This document shows positions 24,501 through 36,326 of a stretch of 64,000 nt of DNA, piece by piece. The stretch spans positions 62,001 to 126,000 of the forward strand of contig JALMLS010000484.1 in the NCBI GenBank assembly GCA_038496445.1, in the 5' to 3' direction. The position numbers and the translations under genes are program-made. The stretch comes from Trichosphaerium sp. ATCC 40318 (lineage: Eukaryota; Discosea; Flabellinia; Trichosidae). Positions within the stretch are counted from its first letter, which is position 1. Each line of letters starts with the position of its first letter. The notes beneath the pieces are model-generated. The model did not search any database. It was not told where the DNA came from and was given only the letters and a program-made list of their open reading frames with translations.

Positions 24501-25597
24501 GACCTTGATTTTGGAGGTTCAAGCAGTATTGTAGTATCTAGAAACAACGTACCTAATAGATATGTTGCTATTGTTCAAATCAGTCGAGAAACAACCAATA
24601 ACTACCAAGGTTATGTCAATGAGGTCTCTGAGAGCTTTATTAGAAATAGAGTTCAACCTCATCCTATATGGGAGGAGTATATGCCTCCTTTACCATACTA
24701 TGCAAGCATATGGTCCCCTGTCATTGAATTATCATTCAACTGTACGCAAACTGATTGTTGACTTGGATTTTCTTTTTCTAACTTTTTTCTTTCCTATAGC
24801 TACAATTGATGAGACTGATTCCGTTTTGTTGCTCTTCACGTTCCGTACAGATCCAGATAGACGTGTAGCAGTAGCTCCTAAGAATCATTACTGTGTTGCT
24901 ATGGCAACACCTATAGAAAATAGAAACGACACACATGGCAACTTTGTATGTTTTGCTCATCTTTGGAATGTTGTTCTTTTTGTCTTTGTATCTCACTTTC
25001 TTTGATTAGACACATGAGTGGACTTGCTTACTTGATAGTAATTCACCTGAAACAGTATTCCCTCAATTCTCTCAGAATCCTCAGATACCTGAATTTGATA
25101 ATGAGTTCATTACTGGAGGTGTTATTAGCGCCAACAGAACTGACTTAAACGGTACGGAAACAATGTTTTTGATGACTTGTTCTTATACTTTATTGAATAG
25201 GTATATACGCCTTGATTTCTATTCAAGAAGCAGTTTTCACACCACCTATATCTCCTTTGGTACCTACCGTCAATTTTTGGAAACAAGCGTCTGATGACGA
25301 GCCCAAACACAACGAAGTTTGGTTTCCATATTTTTTTGAACAAGGAATTTTGCTAATGGTGTTCTCTTCTTCTAGGTTCCTATTGATAAAGAAAAGACAG
25401 CCCATATTGTTATTATGGCAGTCGCTGGAGGTGTGGTGATACTACTGTCTATCATTGTTTGTGTGAAAGCAATCAAGGATGAAGAAAAGGTTCTTAATAT
25501 TATTGGCTTTGTTGTCAATGCATTGGTTCCAATATTATTGGTTGCTGGTGTTTTCGCTGTTGCACTGAGTATTACAGACGTATTGAAAGATGATTAA
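21524..25597 (+). CDS. Kelch-repeat / Cys-rich membrane receptor, complete paralogue
   Basis: ATG at 21524 starts a signal peptide (MTMRQALLLCVFFALSICIQ). Spliced exons give Kelch blades (YLIIGGGDTSVGG, FVTGGKSG, FLIWGGYNPDTDVYYNDF, MIIFGGRNASGTLFNDVWDY, IIVFGGQDESGTYLNDLWS, MLIHGGDNGVKVFG), then about 250 residues rich in paired Cys (KCEMDCIHS, GQCVDDERLC, CLDGSCHSTECP, GQFQCEFGDCVF). A second ectodomain (NHYCVAMATPIENRNDTHGN...) follows, then two hydrophobic helices near the end (IVIMAVAGGVVILLSIIVC and VNALVPILLVAGVFAVALSI), tail KDD, stop 25595. The paralogue at 1-3350 has only the first helix. N-glycosylation sequons are frequent. Likely a cell-surface receptor or adhesion protein. Confidence 0.8.
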
Positions 25598-25998
25598 AAT
25601 AAATAGAACATTATAATGAAAAAAAAAGAGAAAACCCACGTGCAGTGACTGCATTACACTGTAGAAAACAAAATGAATAAAATAGTTGTTTTACTACGTC
25701 ATCGTAATGTGATTTAATATTGTTTGTTAACGCCTGCAGGCGTTAAAAATTTGGTACTCAGAAAATCTAGTTTTTCACCTTCTTCAGTGCCATAAGTTTC
25801 ATAAACGTGAGGTATTTGACAAAGAAAAAAATGAGAATAAAGTTCTTGAGTCTAATTTGTATGTATAGCATTTTCCCTTTCGGGTTTTTCTTTTATTTAT
25901 TTAATTTTTTACATCCGCTTAACGCAAAGCTTGTTAGAGGTATATGTTCCTTCTTTTGTTCTTTTTAAAGAACAAAAGGAAAAAAAGTCAAAAAATAT
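25598..25998. other. Convergent intergenic region with a perfect palindrome and a 3' hairpin
   Basis: No gene. Contains a perfect 20-bp palindrome at 25727-25746 centred on CTGCAG, and an inverted repeat at 25947-25982 with an 11-bp arm of TTTTGTTCTTT. The second sits just past the stop of the minus-strand gene at 25999 and could shape its 3' end. Confidence 0.7.
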
Positions 25999-26477
25999 TT
26001 ATGCTTCTGCTTCTTCTTCTTGTTCTTCTCCTTCTCCTTCTTCAGCTTGTTCCTTCTCAACTTCAGGTTCTTTTGTCTCAGGAAAGTACATAGTATTGAG
26101 TGTATGCTGCCAATTCTCTTCAAGCTGTTCCTCAGTGGCCTTGTCGAACCAGAACTTATCTGTGTTTTTACTCATGTTTGCAGGTACTTGAGGGTTTGTT
26201 GATGACCAGTGCTTCCAGCTTTAAAACAAACGATATATTAGCGTCACGTGAGTTGAAACTTTCAAAAAAAAAAAATACTGAGTGGTTTTACGCGTAGACA
26301 GCACGATACTACACGCGAGCGGCGCGTAGCGTTGCGTTTGAAAAGTAAATCATTGATTTGAGTTTATGCTCAAAAAAAGGCCGTAGGGTTGTGGTTTTGA
26401 ACTGTTTGTAGCTATTAAGCGTATAATCTAGTGTCGACGTACTTTTCGTTGGATCTGTGGTGTAAGTCGTACATCAT
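25999..26477 (-). CDS. Small protein with acidic C-terminal tail
   Basis: Two exons joined in frame across an intron at 26219-26442 (donor GTACGTCG, acceptor TTTAAAG): MMYDLHHRSNEN then WKHWSSTNPQVPANMSKN...KFWFDKATEEQLEENW... The end is an acidic run (EEGEGEEQEEEAEA), stop 25999-26001. About 84 aa from the ATG at 26477. The frame stays open upstream (LTYFQGAKPVGRTAKF), so the true start may be in an unseen exon overlapping the bS16m 3' end. The W..W and NPQ-P pattern faintly recalls NDUFA12/NDUFAF2-type complex I proteins, but this is not firm. Confidence 0.45.
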
Positions 26478-26524
26478 TATAAATTTAGCGGTTCTACCTA
26501 CTGGCTTTGCGCCTTGGAAGTATG

Positions 26525-26877
26525 TTAGGCGCCAATAAGGTCATTCAATAAGTTTTTGACAGCAACGAACTCAGCACTAAAATACGGACTACCTGCAACG
26601 TTCAAATGTATTGTTGCGATAGCTTGTAAAATTATAATAATGTTCTCCCTCCACACGCATTAAAACGCGTACCTTTAGCAATCCAATGGTGTACACGCTC
26701 TAGGTTAAGCCAAGCAGCAGAGTGTTCTTTGTGAGGACAATACCAGCCTACTTTTTCCTCTACCTTACCAGATCGAAGTGGTATACCTGTTTTCTGCACG
26801 AGAACGTCGTATACACGAAATTGCTTTCGCCCTTTACGGCGCATCCGTATGGACAGTCTGTGGCCCACAGAAGGCAT
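26525..26877 (-). CDS. MRPS16: Mitochondrial small-subunit ribosomal protein bS16m
   Basis: ATG at 26877. Exon 1 gives LSIRMRRKGRKQFRVYDVLVQ, IPLRSGKVEEKVGWYCPH and LNLERVHHWIAKG, matching bacterial S16 (IRL.R.G.K..P.Y.IVV...R.G..IE..G.Y.P ... L...R...W...GA). Exon 2, after a GTACG...GCAG intron, gives SPYFSAEFVAVKNLLNDLIGA, TAA 26525-26527. The ~90-residue length is typical. The MPSVGHR start is not a clear presequence, but S16m proteins often have short or cryptic targeting. A component of the mitoribosomal small subunit. Confidence 0.85.
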
Positions 26878-27156
26878 GGTGGCTACTGTTAATTGATTAC
26901 AAAGGGTTTCGCACTTCCAAAAGTCCGCCTAAGTCGTTGACGCTGTTTTTTAGTCAACAGGTAATAAACTCGTACTTATACAATCGCACAAGCTTATACT
27001 AAGGGTAAAGAGTGATTTCCACGTGAAATACAAAAACACTGTCTTAAACAGTACAAAGTCAACGCGTTGAAGTATCATTGGTATCATAATTGCGTGGAAT
27101 TACGCGTGGTTTGTACATCTGATTAAAAAAGAAACAAATTTGTAACGACTTCTCGT

Positions 27157-28919
27157 ATGACTTCGCTATTGCGCGGAAAACGCTTTGTTGTTACTGGTGC
27201 AGGCGGTACGCGTATTTTTACATCATAGGTATTCTTATGTATCCCAAAGGCAACTTTGGCCATAGATTGGTTCAAGAACTGCTTCGTAGAGGCGCAGAGC
27301 ATATCGTTGTACAATTGATTACAATTTAGCGTTCGAAACCGTTACTAAACGGCAAATAGGCCATAGACATCTCCTCACCGTCACACTTCAGTACTGATGC
27401 GACTGTCAAGGAGTTATACGCCAACAGGGTTGATTTTAAGCAAGGTGACATTAGAAATACATCTCTACTAGAGTACGCGCTTGCTTTACGCACACAACCA
27501 CTAAAAAAAAAAGAATCACGTGAGACGAAAGTTCTATTTGTCAAAGTTTTGAATTGAGCAATTTAAAAAATGCATTTTTTGACGCCCATGGTAGGGACGC
27601 CTTGACGGATTGTGATTTTGTATTTCATTCTGCATCATACGGGATGTCTGGGAAGAGTATGTTGGATAAGAAAAATATATGGAGTATTAACGTTGAGGTA
27701 CAAGAGAAATCATGGATTTGTTTTTTTGTTCTTTTTTTTTTTTTTCACAAGGTTTTTGCAATTACTTTCTGTGTTCATATTAACGCTGTGAAAAAGGCAA
27801 CACAAGATATACTACGTATTTCAAAGGATCTAGGCGTAAAATATCTTATATATACAAGCACATACAATGTTGTACGCAACGTTGAGTACAAAACACACTT
27901 TCTGATGTTTTGTTCTTTTTTTTTTGCACAAACTAAAAATTAACTGTGTTCCCGCTTTAGGTGTTTTCTGGCCGACGGCCTCTTCCAAACTGTGATGAAT
28001 CATTACCTTACGAAACCAAACACTTTGAGGAGTATTCTAGATCAAAAACACGTGCAGAACAAATAGTACTTGGAGAAAATGGTAAAAGCGATCTATGCAC
28101 CGCTGCAATAAGGTAAACCTTGAGTTTTATGTTCTTCGTCGTTGTGACAGAATTAATTCGGTTTTATATAAAGGCCAGCAGCTATTTATGGTGAGGAAGA
28201 TACAAGACATTTCCCACGTATTGTTCAATATATACAAGCAGATCTCTTGTTTCTTTTTGGAACACCTGACTCTAAAGTACGTCAAAACTTGTGTATTTTT
28301 TTTGTTTTCATTTTTTTTTTTGGGATCAAAACAAACATGTTTGTTTGCCTTATCGTTTGTATGGCTTCTTATACTTATGATTAAGGTGGATTGGGTTCAT
28401 GTAGATAATCTAGTACATGCACATGTACTAGCAGCAGAGAAATTCTTTACACAAGAAGGAGCCTCAGTGCTTGGTGGAAAAGCGTATTTTATATCAGATC
28501 AGAGGCCTATAAACAACTTTGAGTTCATTAAACCTTTAGTATTTGCTTTAAACAAACCATATCCAAGTTATTGGATACCTTCTTGGATAGTATTCTGGGG
28601 AGCAAGTATAATGGAATGGATACATTTTTTTGTTTCACCTTTTTGGAATTTCACACCTCTTTTGACTCAAGCTGAAGCAAGAAAGTGTGCTGTTACTCAT
28701 TATATGAAAAATACACGTGCTATATTAGATTTTGGATATAGACCTATTATTTCACAAGATGAAGGTAGACGTAGATTAGTATCTTATTTTGTTGAATGGG
28801 CTGCTCTTCATCCTCCAAAGAAAGATCGTCTTGTTGTTCTTGGTGTATTATTTATTTTATTAATTGGTTGTTTCTCTTTCTGTTTGATGCTTATGACTAG
28901 AGAAACAGTTTCAATGTAA
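27157..28919 (+). CDS. 3beta-HSD / SDR42E-like NAD(P)-dependent short-chain dehydrogenase with C-terminal TM
   Basis: ATG at 27157 (MTSLLRGKRFVVTGAGG, NFGHRLVQELLRRGAEHIV): Rossmann TGxxGxxG. Exon 2 joins through a 51-nt intron to AIDISSPSHF (Asp after beta-2, favouring NAD). Then VDFKQGDIRNTSLLE, DCDFVFHSASYGMSG, INVEAVKKATQDILRISKDLGVKYLIYTST, PYETKHFEEYSRSKTRAEQIVL (catalytic YxxxK), AAIRPAAIYGEEDTRHFPRI, KVDWVHVDNLVHAHVLAAEKF, and RAILDFGYRPIISQDEGR near the end. A C-terminal helix (VLGVLFILLIGCFSFCLMLM) anchors it, probably in the ER. Matches the SDR42E/3beta-hydroxysteroid dehydrogenase group acting on sterols or other lipids. Substrate unknown. Confidence 0.88.
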
Positions 28920-29259
28920 TTTTGGTTCTTGTTTGTAAAAAAGGGAAAGTTTGGGTTTGGTTGTACGTAGAATAAATGAAAATCACGTGTATTTCTCTCT
29001 AATTTTAAGTTGCAAAAAAAAAACCAAAACAAAAACTAGCTTAACCTCAGACATACTACAAAGGGATACTCTTGTCGACTTGTATGCATACTTTATTGTA
29101 GATGAACTTAAATAGTGGGTAAAATCGTGGTCTTGCTTTTCAACACGTGTTTTTTTTTTGGGTTTTTCTCAAAGTCACATTCACTTCCGTCTGGTCCTTT
29201 TCTTTCAACAAGCGTCTTACTTTCCTAACCATCTACATCTCGCTTAAAGAATACCGCCA
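28920..29259. other. Intergenic, no gene seen
   Basis: T-rich spacer with two CACGTG hexamers (about 28984 and 29144) upstream of the F-box/LRR start. Confidence 0.4.
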
Positions 29260-30967
29260 ATGGATAGCCCGAGGTATGGCCACAGTTTAAAGTTAAATAA
29301 CTTGAAATTAAATTAAACTCGGTGTTAGCACATCAAGCAGTGTCTTGAACATTACAGAACTTCCGATAGAGATGCTTGTACTTGTTTTTAGTTTTCTTTC
29401 TTTCGGTCGTTTCCCTGTTGCCCAAACTTGTTTCTTATTCTCCAGGATAATATACAACCACGTTGGTTATGGAATTATCCGTATTAGATCGTTAAATAGC
29501 TTGAATCTGTTAAGAAAGAGAAGGTCGCTTCTATCCAACACAGTAGTCTTATTAAAGCCAAAAAGAGGTGATAAAAGCATTAAAAGTCAACATTTGAGTA
29601 TACTACAAGGCGTACGAGAGATAAGATTATGGGAATTTAAGAATCCTTTATCAGGCCAAGACTTGAAGAGTTTTATTGGTTCAGCTGAAAAAGTTCGGAT
29701 ACATTTATGTACTGGAATCACTTCTGAAGCTATAAAGTCGTTAGCTGGTATAGAAGATATATGCTTGAACTCTACACCAATAAACGATGAATGTCTTAAC
29801 ATTATATCAAGAAAAGCAAAGAGTATATCTATTACAGGGTCCACAAACTTAACATCAACAAGTTTTTCTTGCTTCGCTGGTTTGAAAAAAATAGTATTAC
29901 GTTCTTCTTCTTTCTCAGTTTTAAGTGATGATGTTCTTAAGACATTTGCAGGAGTTCACACAATAGATATCTCGTTTTGTGGTAATATATCAGATGAAGG
30001 AATTAAAGCGCTTGCTGGTGTTCATACAATAGATATCTCGTGTTGTGGTAATATATCAGATGAAGGAATTAAAGCGCTTGCTGGTGTTCATACAATAGAT
30101 ATGAGGAGATGTAATGTAGGTGATGAGGGTATTAAGGCGTTGAAAGGTGTTTATGAGATAGACATTAGCTCAACAAAAGTTACAAATGTTGGCATAAAAG
30201 CTCTATCTGGAGTCAAAAACATTAATATTAGCAGTTGTTATAATGTATCTGATGTATCCCCTCTGGTTGGAGTTGATGTTATAGCAATGGATTTTTGTAA
30301 GAACATTACAAATGACAGTTTAAAAAAACTGTTTTTTGAAAGAACACCTTACAGTGTTAGTCTCATGCATTGTGTGCATGTCTCAAATGATGTCTTAGAA
30401 TTATTAAGTGGGGTAAAGCAGCTATATATTAGAAAGTGCAGAAGTGTGACAGATGACACCTTAGAGCACCTCTCAGGTGTTAATTGTATATCATTAGAAG
30501 GTTGTTTTTTAATTACACCAACAGGTATCTCAGCTCTTGCTGGGGTCAATTACATAATCTTGAATGAATGTTATCTTGTTGATGACGACAGCTTGGAGGC
30601 ATTGGCAGGTGTTGATATTATTCATCTTGATGCTTGTAGAGAGATAACTGATGTTGGTTTGAAACATATTGCAGGAGCAAAAGACATTAGCCTCAATTAT
30701 TGTGATAATGTTACTGATGATGGGATCAAAGCGCTTGTTGGAGTTAGAGTGCTATATATTGATGGTTGCATTAAGGTTACTGATGAGAGTATAAAGTACC
30801 TTAAAGGTATAGAAATGTTATTCATAGAGGACTGTTTCCGTGTTACTCAAAATAGTATTGAGGCTTTGATTGATAGTTTAGATTTTGTGAATGCGATATG
30901 TTCTGGAGTAACATTAGAATGTGCAAAGAGACTTGAAGAAGAGTTTGGAATCATTGTTAATACCTAA
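29260..30967 (+). CDS. F-box protein with cysteine-containing-type leucine-rich repeats (intact family member)
   Basis: Exon 1 is tiny: ATG at 29260 encodes MDSPS up to a GTATGG donor at 29274; the acceptor CAAGCAG ends at 29340, and VLNITELPIEMLVLVFSFL forms the F-box start. About 540 residues follow with some 15 LRRs of about 24 residues (VSDEGIKALAGVHTIDISCC, ITDVGLKHIAGAKDISLNYC, VTDESIKYLKGIEMLFIEDC). Two adjacent repeats (about 29970-30100) are nearly identical at DNA level, so repeats are expanding by duplication. Likely substrate receptor of an SCF ubiquitin ligase. Broken relatives lie at 18.0-18.3, 58.2-58.8 and 62.6-63.5 kb. Confidence 0.85.
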
Positions 30968-31207
30968 AATAAACAAACAAATTGACAGTCTTGCCTTTTT
31001 TTTTTCAAGCAAAAAATGTGACAACAAATTTGTCTGAACGTTTTTTGGGTTTGTATCAGCCTACTTTACAAAAAAAAGATGTCAAAACTGTATTCAACAA
31101 CTTTTGCAATGCCATGAATGTTGTGCTGCAATGACGATAGTATTTTTTTAATTTAGTTACAGCCTTACTGCAAAGAAGATAATTCAAAGAAATTTATTGT
31201 TATGTTG

Positions 31208-33093
31208 TTAACATTGTTTCTTGGCTGTAACAGCATGACTCATTGTCTTCCATATATCTGTATTATGTATACAAATAGATCCACCTCCACGGTTTCTTTG
31301 TGTATACTCACGATTTATATCCGCTGTGGAACAAGGTGTTAAAAAAAATCCAATTAAAAAAAAATCCACAAAAAAAAAAAAAAAGGAAGAAAACATTGGC
31401 GTACCTGGACAGAACCATCTTTTGCGTTGTGTTACAGCCCATTTAGAGTGTTCATTAAATACTTGCCAATCCATACCAGCAAGTGTAATATTCATTACGT
31501 TTACCTAAAGGAAAAACAAAATACTTAATAATTTCTCAAAGTGTTAAAATCGGATTTTAAGTGAACGTACAACATCCAAGTTGTAAAAGGTTTCGTTTTG
31601 TTGTGGTGTTGATGGTTCAACAATAGGCTCGTCCTTACAGTCTTGTGGCATACAATGGTACCCGAAATGACCTCCACACCAGCACATAACTGTCAAGTCT
31701 GAATTGAAGAAAAAAATAAGTTTCACTTAAACAACAACGGACTCCATCTGATTTTTTGAGTCATAGAGAAATGTAGTGTTATTAAAATCTACTTACTATC
31801 GTTCAATATAGGGGCTACCATATCTTCAAATAGATCAATACCATTATCACCATTCTTAGCGAAGGCAATAAGCTCAACACCTAAAAAGAAGAACAAAATC
31901 AGAAAAAACAAATAATGTACTTAAGACTGGATGTTTGACCTTGTTGTGACTTCAATTTTAAGTATCCTGAACCACGTTTGAATGCACCATCAGCAAGAGC
32001 AGCGACAGTTGGGAATTTTGTACGTAGAGCATCAGGAACGTATGTATCGTATATCCAGTAGCTAGAGAGGAGTTTTAATGGTCATACAATAGAATCAAAC
32101 AGTGTCAAGGAGATTTTTCGAAAAACCGTACTTGTTGAACTGCATAAGATCAGCAAGGTCTTCAACAGTGGATACATCAACATTGACACAAAAATAATGT
32201 TGGCCATAGACCACTACAGGCAAGTAAATACACAGTCGTCTACGTGCGAAATTGTAAAAAAAAACAAAACGAGAAAAACGCACTTTGGTGATCAAAAAAC
32301 ATCCAATGGTTTGGTGCGATGTCGTGAGCTGTTACAAGGTGTGAGTACAACGATTCTTCAGCAAAAAAAAAAAAACCCTCAAAGACAGTAAAAAACGTAC
32401 CAAGTGGGAATCCAGGAGTGGAATGGGATATAAGGAACGCTGAGTCAGCGCCAACAGCAAACATGCCCTATTAGGTGTAAACGGAAACTTCATAATCCTT
32501 TTTTTCCTCTGTCTAAGCGTACTTTGGCATGAGCAGTCCTGTCACCGTGGTGACTGGAGTGACTGGTCATTTTACCGTCTAGTGCGTTTTGCAAAGTCTT
32601 GTACGTTTGATCATTCCAAACCATGTAAATAGTGTCATTTCGAGGGGCTTCACTCTGAAAAGGAGCGTGTCAAAGGGTGGAAATACAACTTTTTAAAAAA
32701 TACCGTGTATAAGTTCAATTGCATCACTGTTTGCTTCAATGCAGTTTCTTGAGTGACGTTACCAACGCGCGGGGTAGCAGTTTGCGTTGCATCAAAGTAG
32801 AGCGTTTTACTCCTGAACGGTTCTTTTGTGAGCTGCAAATGATCTTTTTCTATCGTACCCACTGTTAGCGCCATCTACCCCATTTCCAAGTTTTGACATA
32901 AACCACCAGTCTGTTACAAAGTTTAGGTTTCTAAGGTTATTGTTCATGCGTACCAACAGGCTCTCCATCTCGGTTCATACATCCAACCTTGTTTACGTTA
33001 ACACAAAAAAAATTACGGTAACAATAATTGAATTACCTTCGCGTGGCATACTACAGTTGCCAATGCGATTAACAGAAGCACTCGCGTGTACAT
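31208..33093 (-). CDS. DNASE2: Deoxyribonuclease II (acid DNase)
   Basis: ATG at 33093 starts a signal peptide (MYTRVLLLIALATVVCHA). Exons then give CMNRDGEPV, IYMVWNDQTYKTL, SSHHGDRTAHAKGMFAVG (first HxK, family G-H-T-K-G), AFLISHSTPGFPLG (family VHSVPNFP), FFCVNV, WIYDTYVPDALRTKFP, SGYLKLKSQQGVELIAFAKNGDNGIDLF, then VMNITLAGMDWQVFNEHSKW (second HxK, family DHSKWCV) and WFCPADINREYTQRNRGGGSICI, ending MSHAVTAKKQC, stop 31208-31210. Both catalytic HxK motifs are present, so it should be an active lysosomal or secreted divalent-ion-independent endonuclease that digests engulfed DNA. Confidence 0.9.
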
Positions 33094-33399
33094 TTTAAAG
33101 CTGAAAAGTAAGGTTCAAACTGTTGACTTTTTGTTGAATAAATCAAGGCAATTTTTTTTTTTGTGAAATTTATTGTGTGCTCTAAAAGCACAAATTAGCC
33201 AAAGATTTATAGAACGAAACTACGTTTCATCTTTGACAAATAGTGATACTCTGCATTCTAGAATATGCACACATTCTCTATAATGTACAAAAGCAATGAT
33301 AAAAAAGGTACTACCAGACAGTAGTCTATTAATAATTTGCAATGATGGGGTAGTGAAAAAAGGTGGTTTTGATTTGATCAGCGAGGCTACGCGCGTAGA

Positions 33400-35253
33400 T
33401 CAAATATCTGGTCCGCTGAGGAATATTGCCTCTAACGATTTTTTAAGCAGTGTGTTTTTTACAGCCTACGCAAAGCCATCAACAGAAACACATTACAGGT
33501 AATTCTGACAAAATATTCTTTATCAAAAAAAAACGTACCTTGAACACAAATTTCATGCTGTCCGTGCTGACAGCACATGTAAAGTGTACGTAAATTGTAT
33601 GTGGTGATTTGTTTCGCTCCAAGTACTGTTTCTTTACAAATTCTAGTGCTTGATCATAATCCTGTCCTCGATCATAGTGGTGCTGCGTGGTAGTATTAGT
33701 ACGGAATTAGCAAGTAACACTACGCGCATCTAAAAAATTGCTACGGTGCTAATAAATCTATTTCCACGTACGAATGCTTCTGTTAGAGGTATACCCTTTT
33801 CTATCTTCTGTCTGAATAAATCAGTTTTGTTCAAAAACAAGATTATATCAATTTCTTTAAACGTTGGATTATTAGCTACTTCCTCAAATAAATAAATAGA
33901 TTCGTCCATCCTATCACACAGAAATTGTAAATCAAATTACTCCAAAAGTCAAAAAAGCGCGAAAAACAATTTTATTGTAACGACAGGCGTACCTGTTCTG
34001 GCTGATCTCTTCCCTCAAGGCTTGATCATATTCGCTCAATGAAGCAACGTAAATAACAGCAGTAATGCTGTTTTGGAAGCAATGCATCCATTTCCTATGT
34101 AAGAGGATCAATACACGTAAAGTAAACCAATATTTCATAATTATTTGGTAAAAAGAAGAGCAACCAACCTCCGTTCGCTTCTTTGTCCACCAACATCTAT
34201 CATTTTAAATGCCAAGTCTTCAAACTTGAATTCTGTTTCTTCAATACCAGTTGACCTCACACGCGCTCTAGATTAGGTAAATCAACATGCTAGCAGTAAC
34301 AGTTGTGGTATTTTACCTTAATATATCGTCTAGAGATGGTATGTAGCCGTCTTGTATAATGCGATCAATTTCACTAAAGAAACTACGCGAGTAGAGTAAG
34401 TAAACGACGTCAAAAAAAAGAGAAGGTTGCAACAAATAAAAAAATTAGAATGCTCACGCATTACGTACTACTCTGCGCTGTCGTTCAATTGGAATAACCT
34501 ATCACGAAACTCAAATGTACGCTGTATACCGCTATCATTCCATAAAGCTTTGATAATATGTCCTATTGACGCATCCCATGTTGAGTTTGTTGTTTGTGTG
34601 CTCAGAGTAAGCAATTTACTCGCACAAGTCTATAAAAACGCAAAAAGCGTCAGTACAAAAAAGATTTTGATTTTTTCGCAAATTGAAAGAATTCCTTCGC
34701 CTTTTTTGAAAGGAACGTTGTTAGTAAACGGAGGTTATACTCTATACATGTTTTTTTTCGAGTGCTACTAACGTACAACGTTTTGTTGGGAGTCCAGGGA
34801 TACCTCCATTTCTTGACAAGCGCGTACAAGTATAATCATCTCTGATATTAGGTTGTTATAAACTATGTAGGTCCAAATTTCCATCTCGTTTTGGGTAAAA
34901 GACTGAGTTATGTCCAGGATCTTCATTTGCTTGAATATGGTCGATTTGCCTATTGAAAAGCATAAATAGAGCGTACAATTGCACAATTAGTAAGACGGAA
35001 AGGTATAAATTGTAAACAGTGTCTGAAAACCGCATCAATGTACCTGATTCTCCAGGACCTACAACAAGGTGTTAGTTTGGATTAGATCAGTTAGGTTGAG
35101 GTATAGGCGGTTCTATTTGGTCCTCTTTATGCGTGGTTGCGTACCAAGTAGTAAAACGCGTTTCTCACGGTGGTACTTTTTGTTATTTATTTTGATTTGT
35201 TTATCTATCTCTTTGCTCTCGGGTGTTTGATTGTTACCACAAATATTGCCCAT
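33400..35253 (-). CDS. Heterotrimeric G-protein alpha subunit
   Basis: ATG at 35253 begins [20 protein letters not shown], with Gly2 for N-myristoylation and Cys5 for palmitoylation. Then [24 protein letters not shown] (P-loop split by an intron; usual form GAGESGKST), a helical domain ([28 protein letters not shown]-like), [19 protein letters not shown] (switch I with Arg and Thr), [20 protein letters not shown] (switch II), [25 protein letters not shown] (NKxD), [16 protein letters not shown] (TCAx) and C-terminus [16 protein letters not shown], stop 33400-33402. Complete by motif. The TCAxD Asp reads Ser. A GPCR gene lies 7 kb away, but no link is implied by position. Confidence 0.9.
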
Positions 35254-35425
35254 TTTATACTGGATTTTAGTGAAAAATCGTATATTCCGTCAGTTAAGCT
35301 TTGTAAAACGTATTACTATAGCAGCCACGCTCATGCTTCGCCAGAAGTTACGACTATACGACCTCTGTAGACCTTTTTTATACTTTGGTCAGAAAAAGGT
35401 CTAGTTTTATCCGCTCTGAACAACC

Positions 35426-35791
35426 ATGGCAAGTGACAAGCGTAAACAGACTATGAAACTCGCTGTAGATGCGTACCAAAAGGCAGGCGGTACGCCTTCA
35501 AATTATTACCCTGCATTGAGAGGAATATGGGCTGTTTTCAGAACCACACCCATGCGTTTCGCTACTGGCTTATTTACTGGCATGCTTGTTGCCCATTTGC
35601 TCTCTCCAAGATTGTTTATTGGCAGGCAAGAAGAATATGAAATGATGCGCGCAGAAGTGTACAAAGAGGTTCTGGAAGCTGAATATAATGATGGGGTTAA
35701 ACATGACCCAACACTCGAGTCTAGAGACTCAGAACAAGATGCTTTCTATCAAATTGATATTGGCCGTGCTAACTACACCAACAGCGAGTAA
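35426..35791 (+). CDS. Small one-TM protein, 121 aa
   Basis: Single open exon, ATG at 35426 (MASDKRKQTMKLAVDAYQKAG), TAA at 35789. A hydrophobic stretch at about residues 46-62 (ATGLFTGMLVAHLLSPRLFI) is preceded by basic residues and followed by a charged helix (GRQEEYEMMRAEVYKEVLEA) and an acidic tail. This resembles a small organelle-membrane protein, for example mitochondrial. No family recognised. It is divergent from the G-alpha gene with about 170 bp between starts. Confidence 0.5.
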   Translation: MASDKRKQTMKLAVDAYQKAGGTPSNYYPALRGIWAVFRTTPMRFATGLFTGMLVAHLLSPRLFIGRQEEYEMMRAEVYKEVLEAEYNDGVKHDPTLESRDSEQDAFYQIDIGRANYTNSE

Positions 35792-36326
35792 GCAAATCAA
35801 AAAACATTGTATTTTCTGTAAAATAACATTAAAAACCTTCACTATGCACCAGTACGCGTACATATTTGCATGCCTTCATCACAAACACATCGAGAATAGC
35901 CTACAAGTGATTCTTGAGGCAGTGCAGTACAAAAAGCCTGCAAGGTACAGTTCCGTTATTCAGTAGCTGCAACAAGCTTGATTGCAGGCGTTAAGAGGAC
36001 TAGCTTTTGCTCAAAAGGGGCTTCTTACAACACGTGATTTCGTCATAACTACTAGCACAAACGGCGCTTTGACTGTTTGGTACCTTGCAATTGCATGAAG
36101 GGGTAAACGATGAGTTGAAATGGTGTGGGATTTATGCCAACTAGATTTTTATTTCAAAACCCGTTGAATTTCTGTCTCGCTATGTTTTCGGAAACGCCAC
36201 TAGATCTCTTTTTGAACGTTGTAAAATACAAGCCGAAGAGGAGGGCTTGCGAGGGGATAGAAAGGGTTTAAGTGACACTGTCGAATTGTTTTACATTTTA
36301 CATCAAAACAGCACAATACCGCTCTG
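35792..36326. other. Intergenic, no gene seen
   Basis: A frame open across 35688-35966 on + is the shifted shadow of the preceding gene plus spacer. One CACGTG at about 36031. Confidence 0.4.

Noticed and set aside
29345-29362. TTG at 29345 as start of the F-box/LRR protein
   Set aside because: A 5-codon ATG exon at 29260 with GTATGG donor and CAAGCAG acceptor gives a normal Met start in phase.
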